Notes: generated from the letters alone by a model not told the origin. 64,000 nt of DNA from Bacillus sp. BA3 (GCA_002835675.1 PIZR01000006.1:239754-303753); one strand, 5' to 3'. Positions 1 to 8,574 are shown, counted from the first letter of the stretch. Numbers and translations: made by a program.

Positions 1-238
1 CAATGCTCGCATAGCGGGATACGACATCTTCTATCAAATGCTCTCCGTTATCCCCGCGCAGCTGCTGTTCCGCAGCTTCAATCAATAAATCCGTCACCTT
101 TATATCATCGGAATTGCGTTTCCCTGGAGCCGAAACGACTACAATCTTTCTCTCTGGATCAGAAACAACAATTTCGAATACCTTCCTCAACTGTTCACCT
201 GACGCAAGTGAACTTCCACCAAACTTCGCAACTTTCAT
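1..238 (-). CDS. yclM: Aspartokinase III (aspartate kinase), 5' part only
   Basis: The visible 79 codons read MKVAKFGGSSLASGEQL, then VVVSAPGKR and KVTDLLI. The KFGGSS nucleotide-binding signature opens every aspartokinase, and the spacing and wording resemble the YclM-type (class III) enzyme of Bacillus. The family phosphorylates L-aspartate with ATP, the first step towards lysine, threonine and methionine. The ATG at 238-236 is preceded by a good AGGGGAT ribosome site. The catalytic remainder and any ACT regulatory domains lie left of the window. No lysine riboswitch or T-box was recognised in the 200 bases upstream, so the regulation is not visible. Confidence 0.85.
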   Translation of the reverse strand, partial: MKVAKFGGSSLASGEQLRKVFEIVVSDPERKIVVVSAPGKRNSDDIKVTDLLIEAAEQQLRGDNGEHLIEDVVSRYASI

Positions 239-400
239 CTCGACATCCCCTATTTTCGTAAATATTCTGTCAAAATCAACTCTCCCTATTATTACGCTTT
301 TTCTCGAAACAATCAAGTGTAAATTCCATTATAGGAGGACATTTGTATTTTTAAAAAGGACATATCATCAAGACGAAGGATCAAGAATGGCTAAAAACAA

Positions 401-432
401 ATAAAAAGACAACGGGCATATGCCCATTGTCT
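401..432 (-). terminator. Intrinsic terminator of queF
   Basis: A 13-bp near-perfect dyad (AGACAAyGGGCAT and its complement) is followed on the minus strand by TTTTTATTTG. It lies about 10 bases after the queF stop codon. Confidence 0.85.
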
Positions 433-442
433 CTCCTATTCT

Positions 443-943
443 TTAGCGATTATCCACAGTTTCCGGGTATAAGTCATGGTTCATCAAGCGGTAATTCGCC
501 ATTTCCTCATACTTCGTGCCTGGTTTCCCATAATTTGTGTAAGGGTCGATGGAAATTCCGCCCCTAGGTGTAAACTTGCCCCAAACTTCAATATATTTAG
601 GATCCATCAATTCGATTAAATCATTCATGATGATGTTCATGCAGTCTTCATGGAAATCACCGTGATTGCGGAAGCTGAATAAATAAAGTTTCAAAGACTT
701 GCTTTCCACCATTTTCACACTGGGAATATAGCTGATGTAAATGGTAGCAAAGTCCGGCTGGCCCGTTATCGGACATAAGCTAGTGAATTCCGGGCAATTG
801 AATTTGACGAAATAATCCCGGTTCGGATGCTTGTTATCGAATGACTCAAGGATTTCAGGCGCATAGTCAAATGTATATTTTGTTCCTTGATTACCAAGCA
901 GTGTGATATCTTTTTTTAATTCTTCTTCTTTTCTTCCAGACAT
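443..943 (-). CDS. queF: NADPH-dependent 7-cyano-7-deazaguanine reductase QueF
   Basis: This cytoplasmic enzyme reduces the nitrile preQ0 to the amine preQ1 in queuosine biosynthesis. It is the short type of QueF, 166 residues. The nucleophilic cysteine is Cys57 in [12 protein letters not shown], with the conserved Asp64 seven residues later. The QueF signature around [17 protein letters not shown] follows. The ATG at 943 is chosen over an in-frame ATG seven codons upstream because AGGAGG lies between them, correctly spaced for 943. The gene stands alone here rather than next to queCDE. Its leader carries a preQ1-I riboswitch and terminator, so preQ1 should repress its own final step. Confidence 0.97.
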   Translation of the reverse strand: MSGRKEEELKKDITLLGNQGTKYTFDYAPEILESFDNKHPNRDYFVKFNCPEFTSLCPITGQPDFATIYISYIPSVKMVESKSLKLYLFSFRNHGDFHEDCMNIIMNDLIELMDPKYIEVWGKFTPRGGISIDPYTNYGKPGTKYEEMANYRLMNHDLYPETVDNR

Positions 944-995
944 GAAAAGTCCTCCTAATCCCACGCTTCAGGGAGATTCATAAAATGGGCCTCTA

Positions 996-1030
996 TATAA
1001 CAAAAACCATATCTCCTCAAAGATATGGTT
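996..1030 (-). terminator. Attenuator hairpin of the queF leader
   Basis: On the minus strand the 10-nt arm AACCATATCT, a six-base loop and AGATATGGTT are followed by TTTGTTATAT. The hairpin lies between the preQ1 aptamer and queF. This is the placement expected of a ligand-stabilised intrinsic terminator. Confidence 0.8.
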
Positions 1031-1051
1031 GATTCGCGAAAAATATCAAAG

Positions 1052-1091
1052 CCATAGTTTTTTTAAGAGGGTGATGCTATGAACCTCTCCC
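1052..1091 (-). ncRNA. PreQ1-I riboswitch aptamer
   Basis: The minus strand reads AGAGGTTCATAGCATCACCC, then TCTTAAAAAAACTA. The first stem is AGAGG pairing with CCTCT. The loop carries the conserved GGTTC..AGC..CACCC pattern. The A-rich tail ends in ACTA, which can close the class-I pseudoknot. A terminator follows 22 bases later, then queF. The match to the known preQ1-I consensus and the target gene agree. Confidence 0.92.
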
Positions 1092-1125
1092 GATTATCGG
1101 GAAATATTTTAAAATTGTCTTAGTA

Positions 1126-1154
1126 AATATAAAAAAAAATAGTCAATCTGTCAA
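1126..1154 (-). promoter_or_regulatory. SigA promoter for the queF leader
   Basis: TTGACA at 1154-1149 and TATATT at 1131-1126 are separated by 17 bases. They sit about 30 bases upstream of the preQ1 aptamer. Confidence 0.75.
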
Positions 1155-1246
1155 TGCAACTCTCTTAAATTGGGTTTGATTCCTTTATATATTCAGTTTA
1201 AAATGGAAAAAGCAGTTCAACCTATAAGAAAGAAGAGAATATACAC

Positions 1247-2083
1247 ATGTGGATTTTTGCAGCACTCATCACCAGCTTATGTTTCGGAATCAATAACAGC
1301 ATTTTCAAATGGAGCAGCGGAAAAGGCTATTCCAAGATACATATCCAATTTTTCTTTTATTTTTCAGCTTTTATTTTGTCCATTATTTATGGAATGTTTA
1401 TGGATGGTTTGCAGCTGAACTGGCTGTCCATCATGCTTGGTGCAGCAATTGGTGTACTGAACGCTAATGGTAACATCCAGATGGCAAGCGCCTTTGAAAA
1501 AGGGCCGGCAAGCTTGACATCACCATTAATCGCAGCGAATGCCATATTCCCCATACTCTGTGCAGCTTTAATTTTTCACGAACATATTTCCTCCTTGCAG
1601 TGGAGTGGAATAGTCTGCATGTTTCTCGCTACATTAGTTATCCAGTATACACCTAACGCCAAAGGTAACCATCAGTATGTCCCTTGGATCATGCACACAG
1701 TATTCTCCATCTTATCATTCGGAGTGCTCGGAATTCTAATGACGACATCAACACGTCTTCATTTAAACTCCCTTGATATCCTTGTATCAATGTATGGAGG
1801 CGGAATGCTTTATCTTCTTTCGGCTCTGGCCTTAAAAAAAGAAAAAATCAAGCTAAAGGAAGTCAAAATCGGTTCCTTAGTAGGTTTTTTAAGCATGATA
1901 GGCTATGGATGTTATTTCTTTGCATTGAACACAGGGATCGCAAGCATCATTTTCCCTGTCGTCAGCCTGAACTGTTTAGTTGTCGTATTCGCTGGATGCT
2001 ATTTATTCAAGGAAAAACTAAAAACCTATCAAATTGCCGGTGTTCTTGCAGCATTAATCGGTATTATTTTAACTAAAATATGA
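1247..2083 (+). CDS. EamA/DMT-family transporter
   Basis: This is a 278-residue, very hydrophobic protein with about ten predicted membrane spans arranged as two repeats of five, as in the drug/metabolite transporter superfamily. It has the typical small polar substitutions near the start (ALITSLCFGINNSIFKW). The second half opens with WIMHTVFSILSFGVLGIL and ends with VLAALIGIILTKI. The ATG at 1247 follows AGAAAGAAGAG. It is a single gene, divergent from queF and closed by a terminator. The substrate cannot be read from the sequence; family members export amino acids, sugars or small metabolites. Confidence 0.85.
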   Translation: MWIFAALITSLCFGINNSIFKWSSGKGYSKIHIQFFFYFSAFILSIIYGMFMDGLQLNWLSIMLGAAIGVLNANGNIQMASAFEKGPASLTSPLIAANAIFPILCAALIFHEHISSLQWSGIVCMFLATLVIQYTPNAKGNHQYVPWIMHTVFSILSFGVLGILMTTSTRLHLNSLDILVSMYGGGMLYLLSALALKKEKIKLKEVKIGSLVGFLSMIGYGCYFFALNTGIASIIFPVVSLNCLVVVFAGCYLFKEKLKTYQIAGVLAALIGIILTKI

Positions 2084-2102
2084 ATATAGTACGTTTACAA
2101 AA

Positions 2103-2140
2103 ACAACCTGGCTGTCATGTGTACAAGCCAGGTCGTTTTC
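2103..2140 (+). terminator. Intrinsic terminator after the EamA gene
   Basis: ACCTGGCT at 2106 pairs with AGCCAGGT ending at 2133, followed by CGTTTTC. Confidence 0.7.
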
Positions 2141-2178
2141 TATTTAATGGGAAATTGGGTAGGTCAAAAAAAAAAATG

Positions 2179-2207
2179 TTGACACATCCGTAAAAATATC
2201 AGATAAT
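2179..2207 (+). promoter_or_regulatory. SigA promoter for the small gene at 2332
   Basis: TTGACA at 2179-2184 and GATAAT at 2202-2207 are separated by 17 bases. The resulting 5' leader would be about 115 bases. Confidence 0.65.
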
Positions 2208-2331
2208 TTTGAATATTAATTCTTTAGATTTAACAGCTTTTGAAATGTTTGAAAAATCCTCTGCCACGGGTATTAAAGAAATAGGTACAACCACCTCATT
2301 TAATTCTGAATCAAGAAAGGAAAGATGCATT

Positions 2332-2466
2332 ATGGTAAAAGTTACAGTAACAGTTGATTTCCAAGGAAAATCTTATCAAACTAACGTCCTTACTAAACCG
2401 GGTACAGATCATGAAGTAATTTTACAACAAGCCCTTCATCAAGTTGAAAAGCAATGGAAAGCGTAA
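2332..2466 (+). CDS. BA3454-like small stress-response protein
   Basis: This is a 44-residue protein, MVKVTVTVDFQGKSYQTN.., with a beta strand-rich start and an amphipathic helix at the end (ILQQALHQVEKQWKA). The pattern resembles the short BA3454 family of Bacillus stress proteins, whose biochemical role is unknown to me. The open frame continues upstream to 2209. The ATG at 2332 is chosen because GAAAGGAAAG precedes it and the upstream residues are not protein-like. A SigA promoter lies upstream and a terminator directly downstream, so it is a monocistronic unit. Confidence 0.75.
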   Translation: MVKVTVTVDFQGKSYQTNVLTKPGTDHEVILQQALHQVEKQWKA

Positions 2467-2468
2467 GA

Positions 2469-2500
2469 AGGCAGGCATCGCAATAGATACCTGCTTTTTT
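2469..2500 (+). terminator. Intrinsic terminator
   Basis: GCAGGCATC at 2471, loop, GATACCTGC ending at 2493, then TTTTTT. It lies immediately after the small gene. Confidence 0.85.
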
Positions 2501-2694
2501 ATTACCATTTTAATAATTTCCAAAATACGTTTCATATGAACTATTAAAGATCCTCTTGCAGCAATTCCCTCCTGGTAAAAAACACTTTTAATTATTTTTA
2601 TTCAAAAGACACTAAAATTAAGATGTCAGTTTGTGTACTAGAATTTTTATAATGGAAAAAACATCCAATAGAAATGGGATTATATAATAAAAGT

Positions 2695-2815
2695 CTTTTA
2701 AAAAAGACGGTCTTTTAAAGGACCGTCTCAACTGTAGACAATTTAACCGTTGATTTCCATTCCAGGCACTTGCTTTCCGCGGGCGGTCCGGGAGCCTCCG
2801 TTCCAATCAACTTTG
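2695..2815 (-). repeat. Dispersed intergenic repeat, copy 1, with terminal hairpin
   Basis: On the minus strand the element runs GTTGATTGGAACGGAGGCTC, then GCGGAAAGCAAGTGCCTGGA and ATGGAAATCAACG. It ends in a hairpin AGACGGTC/GACCGTCT followed by TTTTTT (2699-2728). Its ends are partly self-complementary (GTTGATT..AATCAAC). The pattern is familiar as a high-copy non-coding repeat of Bacillus/Peribacillus intergenic regions. The bases from 2501 to 3060 hold no convincing gene; short frames here are repeat translations. Confidence 0.7.
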
Positions 2816-2904
2816 TTTTAAAATTTAGATAGAACCCCTTTTGTCCACAAACAAGCTAATAATTGATTTTCCTGCAGTTTTTGTTGAGGGTTTGTTAAAT
2901 TCAA

Positions 2905-3005
2905 TCGTTTATTTCCTCTCCTGGCACTCACTTTGCGCCTGCGAGGTCTCCCCTGGACACGCTTTCCCCGCAAAGGTCTCGCACACACCATTCCAATCAA
3001 CCTTG
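2905..3005 (-). repeat. Dispersed intergenic repeat, copy 2, diverged
   Basis: The minus strand starts AGGTTGATTGGAATGG and ends GTGAGTGCCAGGAGAGGAAA. It has the same framework as the copy at 2695-2815 but a longer inner loop, and the distal hairpin has decayed. The flanks also match: an AGAACCC..TTTTGT..ACAAAC stretch follows both copies, at about 2830 and about 3018. The pair therefore probably arose by tandem duplication of a unit near 190 bp. Confidence 0.65.
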
Positions 3006-3060
3006 TTTTTAATTTAATACAGAACCCTTTTGTTTACAAACTGAGACCGAATTACTGTTA

Positions 3061-3510
3061 TTAAACTAAATTTCTTATTAATGGCATGGAACGTTCTTGG
3101 AGGTTATCGGAAAACAGGCTATAAGAAATGACTTTCTTCTTGTACTGTTTAACTACATCCACTCGGTCATTGTAAATATACACAAATAACTTAACATCAA
3201 TTTTGCCTTTTTTAGTATCAATGACTAATGGAGTCCCACTGTCCTCTGGATGTAAAAACAATTGCTCGTTACCCGGGAATATATGATTTTTCTTCAAAAA
3301 TCTGGCGTTATTAAAGTAATTAATAACTTGAACTTTTTCTTCACCTTCCAAACGTTTTCCGTCAAAGGATACGATCGCATTCCCGCCACTAATTTCTGAG
3401 TGTATTTTAAATTTGCTGATAATCCAATTAACAGCATCGGTTGGAAGACAGGAAACCAATATTTTTAACAAGCTTAATATAATTGTCAAAATCAAAACCG
3501 GCAATGTCAA
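3061..3510 (-). CDS. YfmQ-family protein
   Basis: The product has 149 residues. An N-terminal hydrophobic segment of about 20 residues (LPVLILTIILSLLKILVSCL) precedes a soluble domain with FDGKRLEGEEKVQVINYFN, FPGNEQLFLHPEDSGTP and VKQYKKKVISY. The framework matches my recollection of Bacillus YfmQ, a family without known function. The start is a TTG at 3510 with GGAG eight bases upstream; there is no in-frame ATG in a usable position. It is probably anchored to the membrane by its N-terminus. It lies downstream of the qox terminator and appears monocistronic. Confidence 0.65.
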   Translation of the reverse strand: MTLPVLILTIILSLLKILVSCLPTDAVNWIISKFKIHSEISGGNAIVSFDGKRLEGEEKVQVINYFNNARFLKKNHIFPGNEQLFLHPEDSGTPLVIDTKKGKIDVKLFVYIYNDRVDVVKQYKKKVISYSLFSDNLQERSMPLIRNLV

Positions 3511-3770
3511 TTCATCATCTCCGCTACATTTATAATTAATTCTTTATAACTTATTATATCAATAGGGCTGGCAATTTCTCTTAGAAGATGTGTCCGTTCT
3601 ATTAACGTTTTACTTTGGTAAAACATTGTACTTAAACACAATTTCCCCTTTATAAATATAATTTTCCGAAATGGTTATACTAAACATAATGGTTTCATCC
3701 ACATCCTTCTTAACAAATTTCCATGAATGAGATGGATAGATCGATATAAGAAATTATATTTATTAAAGTA
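3511..3770. other. Non-coding stretch between yfmQ-like gene and qox terminator
   Basis: AT-rich sequence with no open frame of coding character on either strand. It should contain the promoter of the minus-strand YfmQ-like gene, but I could not assign one with confidence. Confidence 0.5.
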
Positions 3771-3801
3771 CAAAAAAACTGGGCGTCATCAAGACGCCCA
3801 G
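3771..3801 (-). terminator. Intrinsic terminator of the qox operon
   Basis: CTGGGCGTC, loop TTGAT, GACGCCCAG and then TTTTTTTG on the minus strand. It starts about 15 bases after the qoxD stop. Confidence 0.92.
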
Positions 3802-3816
3802 CTTTTCCGGAATCGA

Positions 3817-4101
3817 TTATTGATATCCCCAAATCATTGTTAGCATTGTACCGAAAATTGTAACCAATGCAACGAACAATCCGTAATAAACGTTTGTGTA
3901 AATCGATGCTTTATCTTCAGACTCACCTGCGTGCATGAACATAACTAATTGCAGTGCAGCTTGCATGAAAGCTGTAACAAGTAGGATGATCACACCCATT
4001 TTTAGTGAGAGATCATACATAATAACTGATAGTGCGACCAAAGTCAGGACTAGAGAAAACGCAAATCCCATAACTTGGCCCCGTGGGAATAATTCTTTCA
4101 T
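3817..4101 (-). CDS. qoxD: Cytochrome aa3 quinol oxidase subunit IV
   Basis: This 94-residue membrane protein has three predicted spans: FAFSLVLTLVALSVIMYDL, VIILLVTAFMQAALQLVMFM and FVALVTIFGTMLTMIWG. Size, the QLVMFMHA motif after span two and its place as last gene of qoxABCD identify it as the small QoxD subunit. The subunit helps assemble the proton-pumping menaquinol oxidase in the cytoplasmic membrane. Its start lies one base after the qoxC stop, so translation is probably coupled. A strong terminator follows. Confidence 0.95.
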   Translation of the reverse strand: MKELFPRGQVMGFAFSLVLTLVALSVIMYDLSLKMGVIILLVTAFMQAALQLVMFMHAGESEDKASIYTNVYYGLFVALVTIFGTMLTMIWGYQ

Positions 4102-4102
4102 A

Positions 4103-4699
4103 TTACATCATTCCTTTCAGGTAGACGAAACTGAAGATGAAGATCCAGACAACGTCCAAGAAATGCCAGTAAAGTGAAAAGATGAAAGCCTTGTTTGTTG
4201 TTTCTGGAGTCATACCGCGCTTTTTGATTTGCATGACGATGAAGGTTCCCCAGAATAAACCAAGTGTAACGTGAGCTCCATGCGTACCTAGTAATGTAAA
4301 CAAACTAGATAAGAAAGCACTTGTTTGAATGGTTGCTCCTTCATGTACATACTCCACGAATTCATAAATTTCGACTCCCAAGAAGCCTAAACCAAGAATA
4401 AGGGTGATAATGAAGAAACCAATCGTTGCTTTCTGTCTGCCAAGTCTCATTGCATTGATTCCAAGACCTATGGTAAAACTACTGGTTAAAAGAAAGATTG
4501 TTTGGAACATCAGGGTTGGGACTTTAAAAAGATGTTCCCCTGTTGGACCATTTCCAGTTCCATTGACCAATACAAAATAAGTGGCGAACAGTGTAGCGAA
4601 AAGAGCTATTTCTGCTCCTAGGAAAATCCAGAATCCAAAAATCTTTAAGCGATTTTCTTCCGTGCTATATTCTAGTGGCAGCGAGTTATCTATTTTCAT
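4103..4699 (-). CDS. qoxC: Cytochrome aa3 quinol oxidase subunit III
   Basis: This 198-residue protein has five predicted membrane helices. It carries subunit-III features: FWIFLGAEIALFATLFATY near the start, the central LLGTHGAHVTLGLFWG and the C-terminal YWHFLDVVWIFIFSFVYL, the hallmark of heme-copper oxidase subunit III. The ATG overlaps the qoxB stop by one base (TAATG), which implies translational coupling. It stabilises the catalytic subunit within the aa3-type menaquinol oxidase. Confidence 0.96.
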   Translation of the reverse strand: MKIDNSLPLEYSTEENRLKIFGFWIFLGAEIALFATLFATYFVLVNGTGNGPTGEHLFKVPTLMFQTIFLLTSSFTIGLGINAMRLGRQKATIGFFIITLILGLGFLGVEIYEFVEYVHEGATIQTSAFLSSLFTLLGTHGAHVTLGLFWGTFIVMQIKKRGMTPETTNKAFIFSLYWHFLDVVWIFIFSFVYLKGMM

Positions 4700-6645
4700 T
4701 ACTTAGCACCTCGCAATTTATTTTCAGTTTCTTCGATCTCTTCAACAGAGATATAACGTCCGTGATCTTTTTCGAATGAACGGTGAATCATACAAGCAAA
4801 GATACCGATCGTTGCAATGATAGCAATGATCCACATGCTGAATACCATCGCAAAGCCCCAAACGAAGAAGATACAGCTCATGATAAACGGCACACCACTG
4901 TTATTTGGCATATGGATCTTTTCTACTTTACCGCCAAATAACTTAAAGCCTTTTTTCTTTGAATCCCAGAATGCTTCTGTAGAATCAACTGTTGGCACAA
5001 TTGCAAAGTTATATTCAGGGATTGGTGTATGTGTAGCCCACTCTAGAGAACGTGCATCCCATGGATCGTTTGAAATATTTCTTGACGCATAACGAGTGCT
5101 CCAATAGATATTGTACACAATAAGTGCAAAACCTATTGCCAAGCCAATCGCTCCAACGAAAGAGAGCATATTCAATGGACCATACCCTGTTGATTCAGAG
5201 TACGTATACATACGACGTGCCTGCCCATCTAAACCAGTGATGAACATCGGGAAGAATGTAACATTAAAGCCGATTGTAATGAACCAGAACGACCATTTCC
5301 CAATTTTTTCGCTCAACATGAAACCGAACATTTTTGGCCACCAGTACGTGAAACCAGCAAGTACGGCAAATACAGTACCAGGGATTAAAACGTAGTGGAA
5401 GTGAGCTACTAAGAACATTGTATTATGGTATTGGTAGTCAGCACTTGCCATTGCAAGCATGACCCCTGTTACCCCACCGAGCGTGAAAATCGGAATGAAA
5501 GCTAAAGAGTATAGCATCGGAACGGTAAAAACGATTTTACCTTTCCAAAGTGTGAACAACCAGTTGAAAATCTTAACACCGGTCGGGACGGCAATTGCCA
5601 TCGTGGTAATCGAGAAGATACCATTAACCATTGCACCGTGACCCATTGTATAGAAATGGTGAGCCCATACAATGAAAGATAGAGTAGAAATAGCTACCAT
5701 GGAGATAACCATCGAATTATACCCGTACAGGTTACGACGTGCAAATGTCGAAATGATTTCACTGTAAATACCGAAAGCCGGAAGAATTACTATATAAACT
5801 TCAGGATGTCCCCAAACCCAGAACAAGTTCGCCCAAAGCATATCGCTACCGCCATTGGCCATCGTAAAGAATTGAGTTCCGAATAGACGATCCATTGTCA
5901 TCAACGCAAGTGCCACTGTCAATACAGGGAAAGCGAAAACGATAATGAAGTTTGTGATCAAGATAGACCATGTGAACATTGGCATTTTCATTAAGTTCAT
6001 GCCAGGTGCTCTCATTTTCAAGATTGTTACGATAAAGTTGATACCAGTCAGTAATGTACCGATACCAGCTATTTGAATTGCAATCGCGTAATAGTTCGAA
6101 CCTACTGATTCACTGAAATCGTTACTTGCCAGCGGGAAGTAAGATGTCCAACCTGCATCAGGAGAACCACCGACTACGAAAGAGATGTTAAATAGCATTG
6201 CCCCCATGAAGAATAACCAGAAGCTTACTGCGTTCAGACGTGGGAATGCTACGTCACGCGCTCCAATTTGCAATGGTGTGACAATGTTCATTAACCCAAT
6301 GATAAATGGCATAGCCATGAACAGGATCATGACGACCCCGTGTGTTGTAAATACCTCATTATAATGCTGTCCATCCAAAAGACCGTTATCTGGAATAGCC
6401 GTTTGAGCACGCATCATAAGAGCATCCACGCCACCACGGAAGAGCATAAGCAGTGCTGCCAAGATGTACATGATACCAATACGTTTATGGTCAACCGTTG
6501 TTAACCACTCACGCCATAAGTAACCCCATTTTTTAAAATAGGTAATTCCGGCAACAACCGCAATCATAGTTAACCCAATGGCAACCATGGATGCATAAAT
6601 CGCAGGACTTGGATGAGGTACGGCAAATCGATCAAAGTAATCCAT
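4699..6645 (-). CDS. qoxB: Cytochrome aa3 quinol oxidase subunit I (catalytic)
   Basis: This is the 648-residue catalytic subunit of the terminal menaquinol oxidase, which reduces O2 to water and pumps protons. It has about 14 membrane spans. All expected metal ligands are visible: TTHGVVMI (heme a His), WGHPEVYI (CuB His and the cross-linked Tyr), [10 protein letters not shown] (two CuB His) and [11 protein letters not shown] (heme a and a3 His). The N-terminal [13 protein letters not shown] and a long C-terminal extension are typical of QoxB rather than CtaD. The gap to qoxA is 73 bases. Expression probably comes from the qoxA promoter. Confidence 0.98.
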   Translation of the reverse strand: MDYFDRFAVPHPSPAIYASMVAIGLTMIAVVAGITYFKKWGYLWREWLTTVDHKRIGIMYILAALLMLFRGGVDALMMRAQTAIPDNGLLDGQHYNEVFTTHGVVMILFMAMPFIIGLMNIVTPLQIGARDVAFPRLNAVSFWLFFMGAMLFNISFVVGGSPDAGWTSYFPLASNDFSESVGSNYYAIAIQIAGIGTLLTGINFIVTILKMRAPGMNLMKMPMFTWSILITNFIIVFAFPVLTVALALMTMDRLFGTQFFTMANGGSDMLWANLFWVWGHPEVYIVILPAFGIYSEIISTFARRNLYGYNSMVISMVAISTLSFIVWAHHFYTMGHGAMVNGIFSITTMAIAVPTGVKIFNWLFTLWKGKIVFTVPMLYSLAFIPIFTLGGVTGVMLAMASADYQYHNTMFLVAHFHYVLIPGTVFAVLAGFTYWWPKMFGFMLSEKIGKWSFWFITIGFNVTFFPMFITGLDGQARRMYTYSESTGYGPLNMLSFVGAIGLAIGFALIVYNIYWSTRYASRNISNDPWDARSLEWATHTPIPEYNFAIVPTVDSTEAFWDSKKKGFKLFGGKVEKIHMPNNSGVPFIMSCIFFVWGFAMVFSMWIIAIIATIGIFACMIHRSFEKDHGRYISVEEIEETENKLRGAK

Positions 6646-6718
6646 ACTTTTGTGACTCCTTTCAGGAAAATATTCCTTATCTTGTAAACCTAGTTGTTTT
6701 ATCGAACGAAATTAATTC

Positions 6719-7648
6719 TTAGTGATCATGATTCATGTTGCTGTGTTCTGAATGTTCATCGTGTGAATCCTTGGAATCATTTTCTTCCGTATCAGAAGAT
6801 CCGTGGTCATGACCAGCATTTTCCCCTTCAGGAGCTGGAGAAAACTCTAAGTGAGTTCCAGTGTAAGTGGATTGTCCCACATGACCAGGTTTTAACAATT
6901 CATTGAATTTTTTCTCAGTAATCGGTTTAGCAGTAGCTTTAATTTCATCTACCCACTTATCGTATTCCTCTGCAGATAGTACATTAACGTTGAAAGTTTG
7001 CTGAGCAAAACCTGAACCACTGAAGTTTGAATTTCGACCCATATACTCTCCTGGTACATCAGCTGCTAAGTGCAACGTATTAACCATGTCCGACATCGCG
7101 TATTTTTGTCCTCCAAGTTGCGGAATCCAGAAACTTGAGATTGGACCGAATGAGTAAAGTTTAAATTCAATTGGTCGGTTAGTAGGTAAAAACAGATAGT
7201 TGACTGTTTCGATATCTTCTTCCGGATAACTAAAGTGCCACTTCCAGTTTGAAGATGAAGCGTAAATAATTAAAGGTTCTTGATCACCGTATCCTTTAGG
7301 TGTTGCCTCAACTTCATTTGTTGTTTTAACAGTAACAACGGATAGGAAAGCGACGATTAGAATTGGGATCGCAACCCAAATTATTTCAAGAACCTTACTT
7401 CCTTCAATATGAGGCGGTTCATAATCATCACGTTGTTTGGAAGCACGATATTTCATTATCATGAAGATATACAGTACCATAACGACAAGGACGACAAAGG
7501 CCATTGTCCATATCGAAATCATAATAACATCTGCTTGTGTTGCAGCTACTGGCCCTTTAGGGTCCAAGACCATTAATGGGTTATCGCAACCGGTTAGCAC
7601 AGTGGCAATAGTAAAAAGTATAGTTAATAGAGCCCATTTTATTTTCAT
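6719..7648 (-). CDS. qoxA: Cytochrome aa3 quinol oxidase subunit II, lipoprotein
   Basis: The 309-residue protein starts with a lipoprotein signal peptide ending in the lipobox LTGC (Cys about 20). Two membrane spans follow (about 42-63 and 92-110), then an extracytoplasmic cupredoxin domain. The CuA ligands of cytochrome c oxidases are absent, as expected for a quinol oxidase. WIPQLGGQKYAMSDMVNTLHL and EYMGRNSNFSGSGFA are QoxA signatures. Unusually, the last 35 residues form a tail rich in His, Asp and Glu (GHDHGSSDTEEN..SHDEHSEHSNMNHDH), which could bind metal. First gene of qoxABCD; AGGGGTAGTACT precedes the ATG. Confidence 0.96.
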   Translation of the reverse strand: MKIKWALLTILFTIATVLTGCDNPLMVLDPKGPVAATQADVIMISIWTMAFVVLVVMVLYIFMIMKYRASKQRDDYEPPHIEGSKVLEIIWVAIPILIVAFLSVVTVKTTNEVEATPKGYGDQEPLIIYASSSNWKWHFSYPEEDIETVNYLFLPTNRPIEFKLYSFGPISSFWIPQLGGQKYAMSDMVNTLHLAADVPGEYMGRNSNFSGSGFAQQTFNVNVLSAEEYDKWVDEIKATAKPITEKKFNELLKPGHVGQSTYTGTHLEFSPAPEGENAGHDHGSSDTEENDSKDSHDEHSEHSNMNHDH

Positions 7649-8108
7649 AGTACTACCCCTTTCTTACATAATAAAATTCCAATTGGTAATTATTCGGACA
7701 AAGTGTTACCATGTTCACAAACCCCGACATACCAATATTAATCCCAAGTCTAAAAAAAGACAATACAAAGTGACATCTGTCACATAAAGTTCATTAAAGA
7801 GCAGTAAGAAGATGGTAAATGAACTGAAATGTTCGAAAATCTTCAGCAAATGAAATATAATAAATGTTTCATATCTTGCCTTTGAAAATTCACTTATCAG
7901 TGCAGGATTACAAATAGTACCGATCCTCTTTCCATTTAATATTACTCTAATATAATGAAATAAAAATTTCACATTATAGTCACCGTGTATATTGCCTCAA
8001 AACTCTTAAAGATTATGAATTATATTACCTATCTTGTCAATTAGGTATTTATCGTTAGATACCATGATTTAAACCGGATTTTTTTCACTCGGCCAAGGAG
8101 GTTGGTAA

Positions 8109-8207
8109 ATGGTAGACACATGGGACACGATGTTGTCTCCATGCTTCAATACCCTTATGAACCAACACAGGTCAATATTATATATATATAAGGAAACAAC
8201 GAGTTGA
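8109..8207 (+). CDS. Possible 32-residue peptide
   Basis: The open frame starts MVDTWDTMLSPCFN and ends KETTS. Its only support is an excellent AAGGAGG six bases upstream and an ATG start in an otherwise empty region. I do not recognise the peptide, and composition is not diagnostic at this length. It could equally be a chance match or the start of a decayed gene. Confidence 0.3.
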   Translation: MVDTWDTMLSPCFNTLMNQHRSILYIYKETTS

Positions 8208-8405
8208 AATGAAATTGGGTTCTTTTTGCAATCCTTATGCCCTGTCAGTATTTTTAAACAGCCGTGTAGCAAAAGCGTAGTAAGTAATTCAGGTTTGCTA
8301 TCAAATCTGCCTTTAGCAAAACCACTGCTCAATAACCCCATATTGATACCTGTATCCCTTTCCCTTTTGAATTTTCAATTAAAAGTACATAAAAAAAACC
8401 ACAAA

Positions 8406-8431
8406 AAAAGGACTTCTTAAAAGTGTCCTTT
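8406..8431. terminator. Terminator-like hairpin
   Basis: AAAAGGAC and GTCCTTTT are separated by about ten bases, with A-rich sequence on the left and T-rich on the right. It could act in either direction. No clear gene feeds into it. Confidence 0.4.
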
Positions 8432-8463
8432 TCTCGTAGATATTGTTTAAAATGTAATTGAGA

Positions 8464-8574
8464 CTTCCTGGCGTGCAGGCAGTTGGTTTGGATGTACAAG
8501 CACATCGTGTGTTTGGCAATGACGAGTGGCAGTATATTGAATTAAAATGTAACAAATCGATAATTCGATTCTGA
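8464..8574 (+). pseudogene. Fragment of a degraded coding sequence
   Basis: The frame LPGVQAVGLDVQAHRVFGND.. then EWQYIELKCNKSIIRF ends in TGA. It reads like the C-terminal end of a real protein, with balanced composition and GC-rich codons against AT-rich surroundings. A stop lies just upstream in the same frame and no start or ribosome site is present, so it appears to be a remnant. I cannot name the parent family. Confidence 0.3.

Noticed and set aside
114..404. Plus-strand open frame of 96 codons opposite the aspartokinase start
   Set aside because: It is antisense to a clear aspartokinase N-terminus and has no ribosome site. The AGGAGG at about 333 is followed only by a three-codon TTG frame.
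1170..1418. 82-codon plus-strand frame overlapping the EamA gene
   Set aside because: Alternative frame of the transporter start; composition is random and the EamA frame is certain.
2618..3000. Two minus-strand frames of about 60 codons
   Set aside because: They are translations of the intergenic repeat and its terminator hairpin, rich in Arg and Pro, without ribosome sites.
4817..5641. Plus-strand frames within qoxB
   Set aside because: Antisense shadows of the strongly coding qoxB frame.
8069..8341. 90-codon minus-strand frame in the gene-poor region
   Set aside because: Ends in repetitive AT-rich sequence, no ribosome site, no recognisable motif; treated as non-coding.
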